A stretch of 7,068 nt of DNA from Nitrospirota bacterium (GTDB taxonomy: Bacteria > Nitrospirota > Nitrospiria > Nitrospirales > UBA8639), in the NCBI GenBank assembly GCA_003233615.1, contig QIMB01000372.1, positions 1 through 7,068 on the forward strand. Reading direction: 5' to 3'. The position numbers and the translations under genes are program-made. Below the pieces are notes generated by a model. The model was given only the letters and a program-made list of their open reading frames with translations, was not told the DNA's origin and did not search any database. Of this stretch, positions 1-7,068 are shown in pieces (position 1 is the stretch's first letter; each line of letters starts with the position of its first letter).

Positions 1-17
1 CCTAAACACCTGAATGC

Positions 18-659
18 TTACGGCGACACAAACGTATTATGTTCCCGTTCCCAACCAATAGAGGATTCACCGCCATGACCTGGAATCACCAACGTGTCTT
101 CCTTCAAAGAATACAACCGTTCACGAATGGATCGAGTAATCGCTCGACCATCACCACCCCATAAGTCTGTTCGACCAATGCCTCCGCGAAAAAGTGTATC
201 TCCCGAAAACAGAAGGCCTTGATCTTCAAAATAAAAACAGGCTGACCCAGGAGTGTGCCCAGGCGTATGGATCACGATTCCAGAATACGGGCCGACGGCT
301 AGAGTTTCGTCATCAGAAAGCCATTGATCCGGTGGAGGCACCGGCTCATAGGGAACGCCGAACATCTGGCATTGAATCTCCAGCATGTCCCAAAGATCCT
401 GATCCTGTGGATGCAGGCATAGTGGCGCACCAGTCGCTTTTTTAATATGCCCTGAAGCTAAAAAATGATCGAGATGGGCATGAGTATGCAAAATGGCGCA
501 GACCGTGAGACCTAGAGACTCAATTTCTTCAAGAATGCGCTCAGGATTTCCTCCAGGGTCAACGACCACCGCCTGTTTCGTCTCAGCATCCCCGAGGATT
601 GAACAATTGCAGGATAATGGAGGAACGGGAAACGTTTTTCGTATCAATAATGAAGACAT
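18..659 (-). CDS. Glyoxalase II-like metallo-beta-lactamase-fold hydrolase (YcbL/GloC type)
   Basis: A 213-residue cytoplasmic metallohydrolase, complete at both ends. The metal-binding signature THAHLDH lies at residues 59-65 (H60, H62, D64, H65). The other expected ligands are H135 in HTPGHTPGS, D154 in FSGDTLF and H195 in IPGHG, so the dinuclear metal site looks intact. The VDPGG motif (33-37) and the order of motifs match the short single-domain glyoxalase II group typified by E. coli YcbL/GloC (about 215 aa). Members of that group hydrolyse S-lactoylglutathione or related thioesters. The longer C-terminal substrate-binding domain of classical GloB is absent. Substrate is inferred from family only; other thioesters are possible. 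The ATG at 659 is supported by a GGAG Shine-Dalgarno at 666-669 and by alignment of the N-terminus with the family start. There is no signal peptide. The gene is transcribed away from the lipoprotein locus, and no terminator can be judged because only 17 bases follow the stop. Confidence 0.93.
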   Translation of the reverse strand: MSSLLIRKTFPVPPLSCNCSILGDAETKQAVVVDPGGNPERILEEIESLGLTVCAILHTHAHLDHFLASGHIKKATGAPLCLHPQDQDLWDMLEIQCQMFGVPYEPVPPPDQWLSDDETLAVGPYSGIVIHTPGHTPGSACFYFEDQGLLFSGDTLFRGGIGRTDLWGGDGRAITRSIRERLYSLKEDTLVIPGHGGESSIGWEREHNTFVSP

Positions 660-662
660 AAA

Positions 663-746
663 TCACTCCGTGTTGTACGCTTCGACTTTCTTCACCAAAG
701 ACAGAGCATACCATTGCACCAATTGAAATAGCGCACGATTAAGCAT
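663..746 (-). CDS. Possible 27-residue leader ORF upstream of the hydrolase
   Basis: A short ORF runs from an ATG at 746 to a TGA at 663-665. It is in the same frame as the hydrolase and separated from its ATG by that TGA and a single TTT codon. The peptide has a hydrophobic or amphipathic middle (ALFQLVQWYALSLVKKVE) and a charged end. A weak TAGG-type Shine-Dalgarno lies about 7 bases upstream, and a TAG two codons upstream bounds the frame. The hydrolase ribosome binding site lies inside the last codons, so the two could be translationally coupled. An ORF of this size can easily arise by chance. I do not recognise the peptide and no function is proposed. Confidence 0.2.
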   Translation of the reverse strand: MLNRALFQLVQWYALSLVKKVEAYNTE

Positions 747-751
747 AGACT
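723..751 (+). promoter_or_regulatory. Candidate sigma-70-type promoter for the lipoprotein locus
   Basis: TTGAAA at 723-728 (5 of 6 to the -35 consensus) is followed after exactly 17 bases by TAGACT at 746-751 (4 of 6 to the -10 consensus). Transcription would begin near 758, giving a leader of about 110 bases to the chosen start at 870. It faces the lipoprotein ORF in the divergent gap. This is a pattern match only, and such matches are common by chance. No comparably good promoter was seen for the minus-strand hydrolase. Confidence 0.3.
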
Positions 752-869
752 ACCTAATAAAAGGTACCCGCGGAACTCTCCTCATTCATTAGAATATTTC
801 CACGCAGCACTTATGCCGGTAAACATGCCAAGGTTACGACTTCACCTCACATCACCACATATTTTCACG

Positions 870-998
870 ATGCATGCATTTCTGATTCGGGTGGCTTTAG
901 CTGTTGTGGCTATTCTGTGCATCCTTGTGCTCACAGCATGTCCTCAGGATCAAAGCACTTTTGAAACGGAAGCCGGGTTGCGAAATTGGAGTCGGTGA
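870..998 (+). CDS. Lipoprotein signal peptide: N-terminal part of a frame-broken lipoprotein gene
   Basis: From the ATG at 870 this encodes 42 residues that begin with a classic type II signal peptide. It has a short n-region with R7, a hydrophobic core (VALAVVAILCILVLTA) and the lipobox L-T-A-C, with the lipidated cysteine at residue 24 (codon 939-941). The remaining 18 residues run into a TGA at 996-998. That is too short for a functional lipoprotein. The next ORF, in the -1 frame, supplies a coiled coil and domain that lack any export signal, so I read this as the 5' part of the same gene. In-frame ATGs at 813 and 825 would add 19 or 15 residues. I prefer 870 because it gives a normal-length signal peptide. 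No strong Shine-Dalgarno precedes any of the three starts. Proline after the cysteine is tolerated but not typical, and no inner-membrane-retention aspartate is present. Confidence 0.5.
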   Translation: MHAFLIRVALAVVAILCILVLTACPQDQSTFETEAGLRNWSR

Positions 999-1636
999 TT
1001 CAATCTCTACAGGAAGGCAATAAAGTCTTACAACAACAAATCAACCGTTTAACCCAGGAGTCTAGGGAGACCGACGCCTCTTACGAAGCCAAGTTAGAAG
1101 AGGCCCAAAACCAGATTACACAATTAGCCAATACTCCAAAAAAAGACATGGCCACTATACAGGCCTTGGAACAGAAAAATATAAAGTTACGAGCAGACGC
1201 CAAATGGTTACGCAGCCAACGCGACCATATGCGACAATCTCTGGTCATTCAACAAATTGGCGGCCAAACCCATGAGCTCCCATTTACCTTTTCCACCGTC
1301 TCAACAATCATGGAAGATGCCTTAACCAAAAATGGCTATACGATTCTCACCACCATGCAATCGGACCAAAAAGCTATTTATATTACAGATCGGAAGACCT
1401 CTCTCCCCCCATCTTTGGAACTATCGGGATTTCGTAATCAATACTTCGCCATGATTGAGAAAGGACCTGCTGACCATACAACTATTTGGGTTCGAGCGGA
1501 GTTTGAAAAACTCTCCAAAAATGGGCATATCTTTGCCGCCCCACAAGCGGAGCTTGCCGACATAGAAATGCGCCTTATTCAAGAAATCCATCAAACGCTT
1601 GTCAGGAGAAGTGCTGCTCACGCAAGGAACTTCTAG
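986..1636 (+). CDS. Coiled-coil protein of unknown function: likely main part of the frame-broken lipoprotein
   Basis: An open frame encodes 216 residues from a TTG at 986. The frame is open back to 965, just after a TGA at 962-964. Residues 1-49 are a strongly heptad-patterned coiled coil rich in E, Q, L and K. A break at T50-P51 is followed by a second helical segment (about 57-90). The C-terminal part (about 96-208) looks like a compact alpha/beta domain containing DALTKNGYTILT, RNQYFAMIEKG and TTIWVRAEFEK, and ends in a helix. I do not recognise the family. With the upstream signal peptide joined by a one-base correction, the product would be a periplasm-facing lipoprotein of about 255 residues. 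The TTG is probably not a real start: it has no Shine-Dalgarno and lies within the coiled coil. An independent start at ATG 1148 (residue 55) would lose most of the coil. Whether the locus is functional, decayed or misread cannot be decided here. Confidence 0.6.
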   Translation: MESVIQSLQEGNKVLQQQINRLTQESRETDASYEAKLEEAQNQITQLANTPKKDMATIQALEQKNIKLRADAKWLRSQRDHMRQSLVIQQIGGQTHELPFTFSTVSTIMEDALTKNGYTILTTMQSDQKAIYITDRKTSLPPSLELSGFRNQYFAMIEKGPADHTTIWVRAEFEKLSKNGHIFAAPQAELADIEMRLIQEIHQTLVRRSAAHARNF

Positions 1637-1651
1637 ATGGGGAATATTTTG

Positions 1652-1755
1652 AAAAAAACCACCAATAATCTTGTCATGCTAAGCCACGCGAAGCATCTGG
1701 CTGAACCATAGTAAAATAAGGCTGGTCTCAGATCCTTCGTTTCTCTCAGGACAAG
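1652..1755 (-). terminator. Weak candidate transcription end for gltBD: palindrome followed by a T tract
   Basis: Reading on the minus strand after the gltD stop, the palindrome at 1755-1670 is followed after 11 bases by seven consecutive T (plus-strand A tract at 1652-1658). The gap between hairpin and T tract is longer than in a canonical intrinsic terminator and the stem has mismatches. This is therefore only a possible terminator. No better hairpin with a T tract was found in 1637-1857 for either strand. Confidence 0.22.
1670..1755. repeat. Imperfect palindromic dispersed-repeat-like element in the convergent gap
   Basis: The left arm (1670-1699) and right arm (1729-1755) are inverted copies. 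CTTGTC at 1670-1675 pairs with GACAAG at 1750-1755. CGAAGCATCTG at 1689-1699 pairs with CAGATCCTTCG at 1729-1739 with one mismatch. The part between these blocks is partly complementary, and about 29 bases form the loop. The arms resemble the dispersed palindrome seen in many environmental bacterial genomes, whose arm contains roughly GAGCGAAGCGAAGAATCT flanked by GTCAT. The left arm read in frame gives VMLSHAKHLAEP, typical of spurious translations of that repeat. The copy here appears diverged. The family link is from memory and not verified. Confidence 0.55.
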
Positions 1756-1857
1756 ATGAGGGCGGAAGCCATGTAGGGTCTGAGCAACGTCGACGGGCTC
1801 AAACCATACATTCGGTGTGATCCCTGTAGAAGACCCTGAGGAAATAAAAGGAATGAC

Positions 1858-3288
1858 TTACTGTGTCCGAAGGGATTGTCCGACTTGCAAATAGCGGTGA
1901 ATGCCCTGTGCAGCATTCCGACCTTCCGCAATAGCCCAGACAATGAGAGACGCTCCACGCTTCGTATCACCTGAAGCGAATACTCCATCAATATTCGTCA
2001 TAAAGTGTTCGTCGACCGCCACATTCCCCCTAGCATCATAGTTGAGACCCAAAGAATCCAAGAAGCCGTTTTTGACCGGCCCGACAAAGCCCATAGCCAA
2101 CAATACAAGATCGGCATCCATCTCCATTTCAGAGCCGGAAACTGCAACGACTTTCCCTTCTTCAAATACAACCCGGTTGGTATGCAGCTTTTTCACATGA
2201 CCATTCTCACCGGAAAATTGAGTTGTGGAGATACTCCACTCACGATCACAACCTTCTTCATGGGCATGAGTTGTCCTCAATCGCATGGGCCATAACGGCC
2301 AGGGAGTGGAGCCAGACCTGGTCGGTGGAGGTTCAGGCAACAATTCAAATTGATGCGCTTCGACACAACCTTGACGATGCGCAGTTCCCAGACAATCCGA
2401 ACCGGTATCGCCTCCGCCAATGACGACAACACGCTTCCCTTTTGCAGAAATTTCTTCGCCCAGTATGGTATCACCGGCTACTCGTTTATTTTGTTGCGTG
2501 AGATAATCCATGGCCAGATGCACTCCCTTGAGATCTCGACCGGGAACGGGAAGCTCTCGAGCCTGTTCGGCGCCCATCGCAAACAAGACAGCATCATAAT
2601 TACGCCGCAATGCCTCTAAATTCATATCGACTCCCACACACACACTGGTTTCAAACGTCACGCCTTCTTTGCGCATCTGCTCCAACCGCCGGTCCAACAC
2701 CCACTTTTCCATTTTGAAATCCGGGATGCCATAACGAAGCAGCCCTCCGATTCGATCGGCTTTTTCCAAGACCGTCACCTGATGTCCCGCACGAGCCAAT
2801 TGTTGAGCGGCAGCTAACCCGGCAGGCCCGGAGCCCACAACAGCCACTTTTTTTCCAGTTGATACCACCGGCAATATTGGCTCAACCCAGCCTTCATCGA
2901 ATCCTTTATCGATGATATTCCATTCAATGACTCGAATCGAAACGGGATCGCTATTAATACCTAAGACACAGGCCGACTCACAGGGCGCAGGACAGAGGCG
3001 CCCAGTAAATTCCGGAAAATTATTCGTCGTATGCAGGGCTTTGAGCGCATCTTTCCAACGCCCACGATGGACTAAATCATTCCATTCGGGAATTAAGTTC
3101 TCCACCGGACAGCCGGTCGAACTTTGGCAAAAAGGAACCCCGCAGTCCATACACCGGGCTCCCTGGACTTTGAGCTTGTCATCTTCAAAGGGATTGTATA
3201 GCTCTTTCCAATCCTTGAGGCGCAGCTCCACAGGCCGCCTTTGAGGCCCTTCACGGGCATATTTCACAAACCCACGGGAATCACCCAT
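1858..3288 (-). CDS. gltD: Glutamate synthase (NADPH) small subunit
   Basis: A 476-residue flavoprotein, the usual GltD length. It oxidises NADPH at FAD and passes electrons through iron-sulfur clusters to GltB. N-terminal cluster-binding cysteines are C46, C49, C54 and C60 (CMDCGVPFC then GCP) and C99, C103, C107 (LCPAPCESAC). The FAD Rossmann motif GSGPAG is at 152-157 and the NADPH Rossmann motif GGGDTG at 291-296. The C-terminal FAD contact FASGD is at 437-441. Signature segments such as NLIPEWN, PWPLWPM and HEEGC are present and the reading frame is intact. The frame stays open 33 codons further upstream, but the ATG at 3288 is chosen. It gives the normal N-terminus (MGDSRGFVKY) and has a GAGGTGG Shine-Dalgarno at 3295-3301, six bases away. 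The start overlaps the end of gltB by 8 bases (ATGGGTGA), indicating cotranscription and probable translational coupling. Confidence 0.97.
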   Translation of the reverse strand: MGDSRGFVKYAREGPQRRPVELRLKDWKELYNPFEDDKLKVQGARCMDCGVPFCQSSTGCPVENLIPEWNDLVHRGRWKDALKALHTTNNFPEFTGRLCPAPCESACVLGINSDPVSIRVIEWNIIDKGFDEGWVEPILPVVSTGKKVAVVGSGPAGLAAAQQLARAGHQVTVLEKADRIGGLLRYGIPDFKMEKWVLDRRLEQMRKEGVTFETSVCVGVDMNLEALRRNYDAVLFAMGAEQARELPVPGRDLKGVHLAMDYLTQQNKRVAGDTILGEEISAKGKRVVVIGGGDTGSDCLGTAHRQGCVEAHQFELLPEPPPTRSGSTPWPLWPMRLRTTHAHEEGCDREWSISTTQFSGENGHVKKLHTNRVVFEEGKVVAVSGSEMEMDADLVLLAMGFVGPVKNGFLDSLGLNYDARGNVAVDEHFMTNIDGVFASGDTKRGASLIVWAIAEGRNAAQGIHRYLQVGQSLRTQ

Positions 3289-6200
3289 GACTCGCCACCT
3301 CACGTTCGCGTTGCGCGTACTCCTTCGCCAAAGCCGTCTTTCGCTCTTGAAGCACTCGCTTATAATCGCTGGGCATAACTTTGACAAATTTCGGCAGCAT
3401 CACATCCCAGGCATCCAATACCCGTCTGGCATTCACACTTTTGGTATAGCGGAAATGGGCCTCAATCATTGTACGAAGCGTGAGTGTATCGTCCGGCGCC
3501 ACAACCCCTTCGATTTCCACCATACCCATATTGCATCGTTCAGAGAATGTTCCTTCTTCATCCAAGACATAGGCTTCCCCACCGGACATCCCCGCCGCAA
3601 AATTCCGTCCAGTTTTCCCCAACACCACCACAACGCCACCCGTCATGTACTCACACCCATGATCGCCAACCCCATCAATCACCACACAGGCCCCGCTATT
3701 ACGGACGGCAAAACGCTCTCCCGCCATGCCGTAAAAATAGCCCTCACCGGCCGTGGCCCCATAGAGCGAGGTATTTCCAATGAGAATCGTTTCCTCAGGC
3801 GAATAGGTCACGTTGGGAGGAGGTACGACGATAATTTTTCCACCAGACAGCCCTTTACCCAAGTAGTCGTTGGATTCGCCTTCGAGAGTCAAGCTAATCC
3901 CTTTTGATAAAAATGCTCCAAAGGATTGCCCCGCCGAACCGATAAATTTAATACGAATGGTATCTGGTGGGAGCCCTTCGGCTCCGTATTGCCTGGCAAT
4001 GTGGCTAGACAACACGGTGCCCGTGGTCCGATTGAGGTTGCGAATGGGAAATTCCAAAGAAACCGGTTCTCCCCGCTCAATTGCCGCCTGACACAACTCC
4101 ACCAATTGATTATCCAAAATTTCCGCCATGCCATGATCTTGCGCTTGAACACATGACGTGGCCACATCTGGACCTACCTGGGGTTTCGTCAATAAGGGCG
4201 ATAAATCAAGCCCTTTGGCCTTCCAGTGGTCAACAGCTTTTTGAACTTTAAGTTTATCCACTTGTCCAATCATCTCCCGCATTGCGCGAAATCCCAATTT
4301 GGCCATCAACGTACGAATCTCTTCTGCCACGAAAAGGAAAAAGTTCACGACATGTTCCGGTTTTCCGGCAAAACGCTTTCGCAATTCAGGATCTTGTGTG
4401 GCCACGCCCACCGGACAGGTGTTCAAATGACACTTGCGCATCATGATGCACCCTTCAACAATAAGAGGAGCAGTTGAAAAGCCAAACTCTTCGGCTCCCA
4501 GGAGTGTCGCAATCACCACATCGCGACCCGTTCTGAGCTGCCCATCCGTTTCCACCCGAATACGGCCACGCAAATCATTCAACACCAGCGTTTGATGGGT
4601 TTCCGCAAGCCCTAATTCCCAGGGAAGCCCTGCATATTTAATCGACGAAAGCGGAGACGCTCCAGTCCCTCCAGAATCTCCACTTATCAACACTTTGTCG
4701 GCATGGGCTTTGGAAACCCCGGCTGCCACCGTGCCTACCCCTACTTCAGCAACCAATTTAACCGAGACATCGGCTTCAGGATTGGAATTTTTCAGGTCAA
4801 AAATCAACTGCGCCAAATCTTCAATGGAATAAATATCATGATGCGGGGGTGGGGAAATGAGTTGCACGCCTGGTGTGGAATACCGAAGTTTGGCAATCCC
4901 CTCATCGACTTTGTGTCCTGGCAACTGTCCGCCCTCCCCAGGCTTTGCGCCCTGAGCCATTTTAATTTGTAATTCCTTGGCATTCACCAGGTAATTGGCG
5001 GTTACTCCAAAGCGGCCGGATGCCACCTGCTTAATGTAGGAATTCTTAGAATCGCCGTTGGGTAAGGGAATAAATCGTTCCGGATCCTCGCCACCTTCCC
5101 CCGTGTTACTCTTTGCCCCTAGCCGATTCATGGCAATGGCCAAGGTTTCGTGAGCTTCCTGGCTAATCGCTCCGAACGACATGGCTCCGGTTGTAAATCG
5201 CTTGACGATTTCACTCGCTGGTTCGACTTCCTCTAAAGGAATCGGCTCGGGTAGAAATTTGAAATCAAAGAGCCCTCGAATCGTAGAACGCTGCTTGTAT
5301 TCTTCGTTTACCTGGGCGGCATATTCATCATATAATTTTTGATTGTTCGTTTGGGTGGCATGCTGCAATTTAGAAATGGTGTCCGGATTCCAATTATGAT
5401 GCTCACCTTGGGCGCGATAATGAATTTCGCCACCAAAATCGAGCTGACGGATAGGAACGTGCTGATAGGCCACGATATGACGCCGCAAGGTTTCTTCGCC
5501 CAATTCCCGAATACCAATTCCCTCGATTCGCGAGGCCGTACCGGTAAAATACCTCTCGATCAATTCCGAATTGAGGCCAATCGCTTCGAAAATTTGTGCA
5601 CCACAATACGATTGCAACGTCGAAATGCCCATCTTTGAAAAGATTTTCAGAAGGCCTTTGTTGACCGCTTTTATAAATCGAGCCTCGGCCGTGGGTGCAT
5701 CGACTGTTTCTGGGAAATACCCTTCTCTGTCCATATCCACGAGCGATTCCACAACCAAATAGGGATTAATGGCCCCAGCGCCATATCCGATCAAACAGGC
5801 AAAATGATGCACATCTCGCGGCTCACCGGTTTCTAAAATCAAGCCAACTTCCGTCCGTGTTTCTTCACGGATCAAATGATGATGCACAGCGGAGACGCCT
5901 AATAAACTTGGGATGGGAGCCCACTCAGCATTCATGTCTCGATCACTTAAGATTAAAAACTTTTCCCCGTCTTTTATTGCGTTGGAGGCTTGTTGACAGA
6001 GCTGTTCGATTGCCGACGCCAGGCCTTCCGGCCCTTCGGAGACTTTAAAGAGCAAGGGTAACGTCTTGCTCGTGAAATGGGGATCACCAATCATGCGAAT
6101 CTTCTGTAAATCCACATTGCTGAGAATCGGTTGCTGTAGTTTGATCCGTCGACAGGCTTCAGGAATTTCGGCAATCACGTTCGGTTTTGGCCCAATGTTC

Positions 6201-7068
6201 GTCACCAAGGACATGACCAAATGTTCACGAATTGGGTCGATAGGAGGATTGGTCACTTGAGCAAACAACTGCTTGAAATATTTAAAGAGAAGCTGCGGCC
6301 GTTCAGACAACACCGCTAAAGGCGTATCAGTCCCCATGGATGAGGTCGGCTCTTCACCATTCACGCCCATCGGGATCAACACCATTCTGAGTTCTTCCAC
6401 AGTATACCCAAAGGCTTGCTGACGCTGTCGGAGCGTAGGATGATCAGGTTGAGGGACATTCATTGGTTCCGGCAGTTCATCCAGCGACACTCGATGCTGT
6501 GTCAGCCACTGCCGATAGGGTTTTCGTTTGGTAATTTCAGTTTTGATTTCCTCGTCGTCAATGATCCGACCTTGCTCCGTATCGACCACAAACATTCGAC
6601 CCGGCTGTAGCCGTCCTTTCAGAAGAATATTTTTCGGGTCTGTCGGTAAGACCCCGGCCTCTGAAGCCAGCACCACCACATCATCTTTGGTCACCTGATA
6701 GCGACACGGCCGAAGTCCATTGCGATCCAACGTCGCACCCACTAGCTTGCCGTCGGTAAAACAGACGGCTGCCGGACCATCCCATGGCTCCATCACCGCC
6801 GCGTGATATTCATAAAATCCGAGACGATCAAAATCCATTTTCGGATTCCCGACCCATGGCTCGGGGATCAACATCATCATGGCATGCGGCAATGACCGGC
6901 CAGCCATCACCAAGAATTCGATGGCATTATCTAAACAGGCTGAATCACTTTGCGTCGCATCATCAATAATCGGAAAAAGTTTTTTCAGATCATCCCCAAA
7001 AAGATCAGACGCCAGCCGTCCCTGTCGCGCCCGCATCCAATTCACGTTTCCTTTCAGCGTGTTGATTT
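3281..7068 (-). CDS. gltB: Glutamate synthase (NADPH) large subunit, 5' end outside the window
   Basis: This is the catalytic subunit of glutamate synthase. It hydrolyses glutamine, channels the ammonia to 2-oxoglutarate and reduces the product to glutamate with electrons from GltD. 1261 residues are visible. The frame is open to the window edge, reading INTLKGN just before NWMRARQG, a conserved internal segment. About 230-270 N-terminal residues are therefore missing, including the catalytic Cys of the glutaminase domain. A GTG at 7045 is not a start. Numbering from that valine, residues 1 to about 165 finish the class II amidotransferase domain (DRNGLRPCRY at 107-116). A central domain follows, then the FMN-binding synthase domain (about 590-950; AMSFGAISQEAH at 621-632, SGDSGGTGASP at 788-798). 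The 3Fe-4S cysteines are C866, C872 and C877 (C-x5-C-x4-C). The C-terminal GXGXG beta-helix domain is rich in glycine repeats (about 1030-1180). No frameshift or missing key residue was found. Confidence 0.97.
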   Translation of the reverse strand, partial: INTLKGNVNWMRARQGRLASDLFGDDLKKLFPIIDDATQSDSACLDNAIEFLVMAGRSLPHAMMMLIPEPWVGNPKMDFDRLGFYEYHAAVMEPWDGPAAVCFTDGKLVGATLDRNGLRPCRYQVTKDDVVVLASEAGVLPTDPKNILLKGRLQPGRMFVVDTEQGRIIDDEEIKTEITKRKPYRQWLTQHRVSLDELPEPMNVPQPDHPTLRQRQQAFGYTVEELRMVLIPMGVNGEEPTSSMGTDTPLAVLSERPQLLFKYFKQLFAQVTNPPIDPIREHLVMSLVTNIGPKPNVIAEIPEACRRIKLQQPILSNVDLQKIRMIGDPHFTSKTLPLLFKVSEGPEGLASAIEQLCQQASNAIKDGEKFLILSDRDMNAEWAPIPSLLGVSAVHHHLIREETRTEVGLILETGEPRDVHHFACLIGYGAGAINPYLVVESLVDMDREGYFPETVDAPTAEARFIKAVNKGLLKIFSKMGISTLQSYCGAQIFEAIGLNSELIERYFTGTASRIEGIGIRELGEETLRRHIVAYQHVPIRQLDFGGEIHYRAQGEHHNWNPDTISKLQHATQTNNQKLYDEYAAQVNEEYKQRSTIRGLFDFKFLPEPIPLEEVEPASEIVKRFTTGAMSFGAISQEAHETLAIAMNRLGAKSNTGEGGEDPERFIPLPNGDSKNSYIKQVASGRFGVTANYLVNAKELQIKMAQGAKPGEGGQLPGHKVDEGIAKLRYSTPGVQLISPPPHHDIYSIEDLAQLIFDLKNSNPEADVSVKLVAEVGVGTVAAGVSKAHADKVLISGDSGGTGASPLSSIKYAGLPWELGLAETHQTLVLNDLRGRIRVETDGQLRTGRDVVIATLLGAEEFGFSTAPLIVEGCIMMRKCHLNTCPVGVATQDPELRKRFAGKPEHVVNFFLFVAEEIRTLMAKLGFRAMREMIGQVDKLKVQKAVDHWKAKGLDLSPLLTKPQVGPDVATSCVQAQDHGMAEILDNQLVELCQAAIERGEPVSLEFPIRNLNRTTGTVLSSHIARQYGAEGLPPDTIRIKFIGSAGQSFGAFLSKGISLTLEGESNDYLGKGLSGGKIIVVPPPNVTYSPEETILIGNTSLYGATAGEGYFYGMAGERFAVRNSGACVVIDGVGDHGCEYMTGGVVVVLGKTGRNFAAGMSGGEAYVLDEEGTFSERCNMGMVEIEGVVAPDDTLTLRTMIEAHFRYTKSVNARRVLDAWDVMLPKFVKVMPSDYKRVLQERKTALAKEYAQREREVASHG
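3295..3301 (-). promoter_or_regulatory. Ribosome binding site of gltD, inside the end of gltB
   Basis: GAGGTGG on the minus strand lies six bases before the ATG at 3288. It fixes the gltD start and argues against the 33-codon longer N-terminal extension. Because it sits within the last codons of gltB, ribosomes finishing gltB would keep it accessible and could reinitiate on gltD. Confidence 0.75.

Noticed and set aside
1682..1702. Small hairpin AGCCA/TGGCT after the coiled-coil gene as its terminator.
   Set aside because: The stem is only 5 bp with an 11-base loop and no T tract follows. It also competes with the larger palindrome at 1670-1755.
1637..1711. A 24-codon ORF starting directly after the stop of the coiled-coil gene, with AAGGA about 8 bases upstream.
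   Set aside because: It is the same frame continuing past a TAG, and its second half (VMLSHAKHLAEP) is translation of the palindromic repeat arm. It has no protein-like features, so it is treated as an artefact of the repeat.
1775..1837. Inverted repeat AGGGTCT (1775-1781) and AGACCCT (1831-1837), enclosing GAGC/GCTC (1782-1785 and 1797-1800) around the palindrome CGTCGACG.
   Set aside because: The 7-bp stem has a loop of 49 bases and the inner stem only 4 bp. No T tract follows on either strand, so it is not supportable as a terminator or regulatory element.
3289..3387. N-terminal extension of GltD by 33 residues.
   Set aside because: The extension lies entirely within the gltB coding region, is not part of the GltD family, and the ATG at 3288 has a well-placed Shine-Dalgarno.
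3287..3907. Long plus-strand ORF (206 codons) antisense to gltB, with several others across gltB and gltD.
   Set aside because: These are shadows of the strongly conserved minus-strand genes. Their translations have no recognisable domains and no supporting ribosome binding site or promoter context.
7043..7045. GTG at 7045 as a start codon of gltB.
   Set aside because: The frame continues upstream to the window edge with conserved glutamate synthase sequence (INTLKGN before NWMRARQG), so the gene is cut by the window and does not start here.

Overview
The window is ordinary chromosomal bacterial DNA with close to balanced base composition. It is dominated by the minus-strand gltB-gltD pair for glutamate synthase (GOGAT). 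The proteins are of the usual bacterial, NADPH-dependent two-subunit type. Their sequence style, the composition and the repeat in the convergent gap are compatible with a Nitrospira-like or other environmental Gram-negative bacterium. That assignment is an impression, not a demonstration. The lipobox in the small plus-strand gene points to an organism that makes lipoproteins, probably one with an outer membrane.

Layout from left to right. 18-659 (minus) is a complete glyoxalase II-like metallo-beta-lactamase-fold hydrolase with all metal ligands present. 660-869 is a divergent intergenic stretch with a candidate plus-strand promoter and a possible 27-residue minus-strand leader ORF. 870-1636 (plus) looks like one small lipoprotein gene, with signal peptide, coiled coil and a C-terminal domain. 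Its reading frame is broken near 960-995, so it appears as two ORFs. 1637-1857 is the gap between the convergent lipoprotein locus and gltD. It holds an imperfect palindrome (1670-1755) resembling a widespread dispersed bacterial repeat. 1858-3288 (minus) is gltD and 3281-7068 (minus) is gltB, whose 5' end runs off the right edge.

GltB and GltD form one enzyme. GltD takes electrons from NADPH and passes them through flavin and iron-sulfur centres to GltB. GltB hydrolyses glutamine and uses the ammonia to convert 2-oxoglutarate to glutamate. With glutamine synthetase this is the main route of ammonium assimilation at low ammonium. The two genes overlap by 8 bases and are surely cotranscribed. 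The hydrolase and the lipoprotein have no evident functional link to them.

I see no mobile element, CRISPR array, tRNA, rRNA or novel multi-gene system. The points that merit a second look are the frame-broken lipoprotein locus, the palindromic repeat, and the in-frame leader ORF ahead of the hydrolase.
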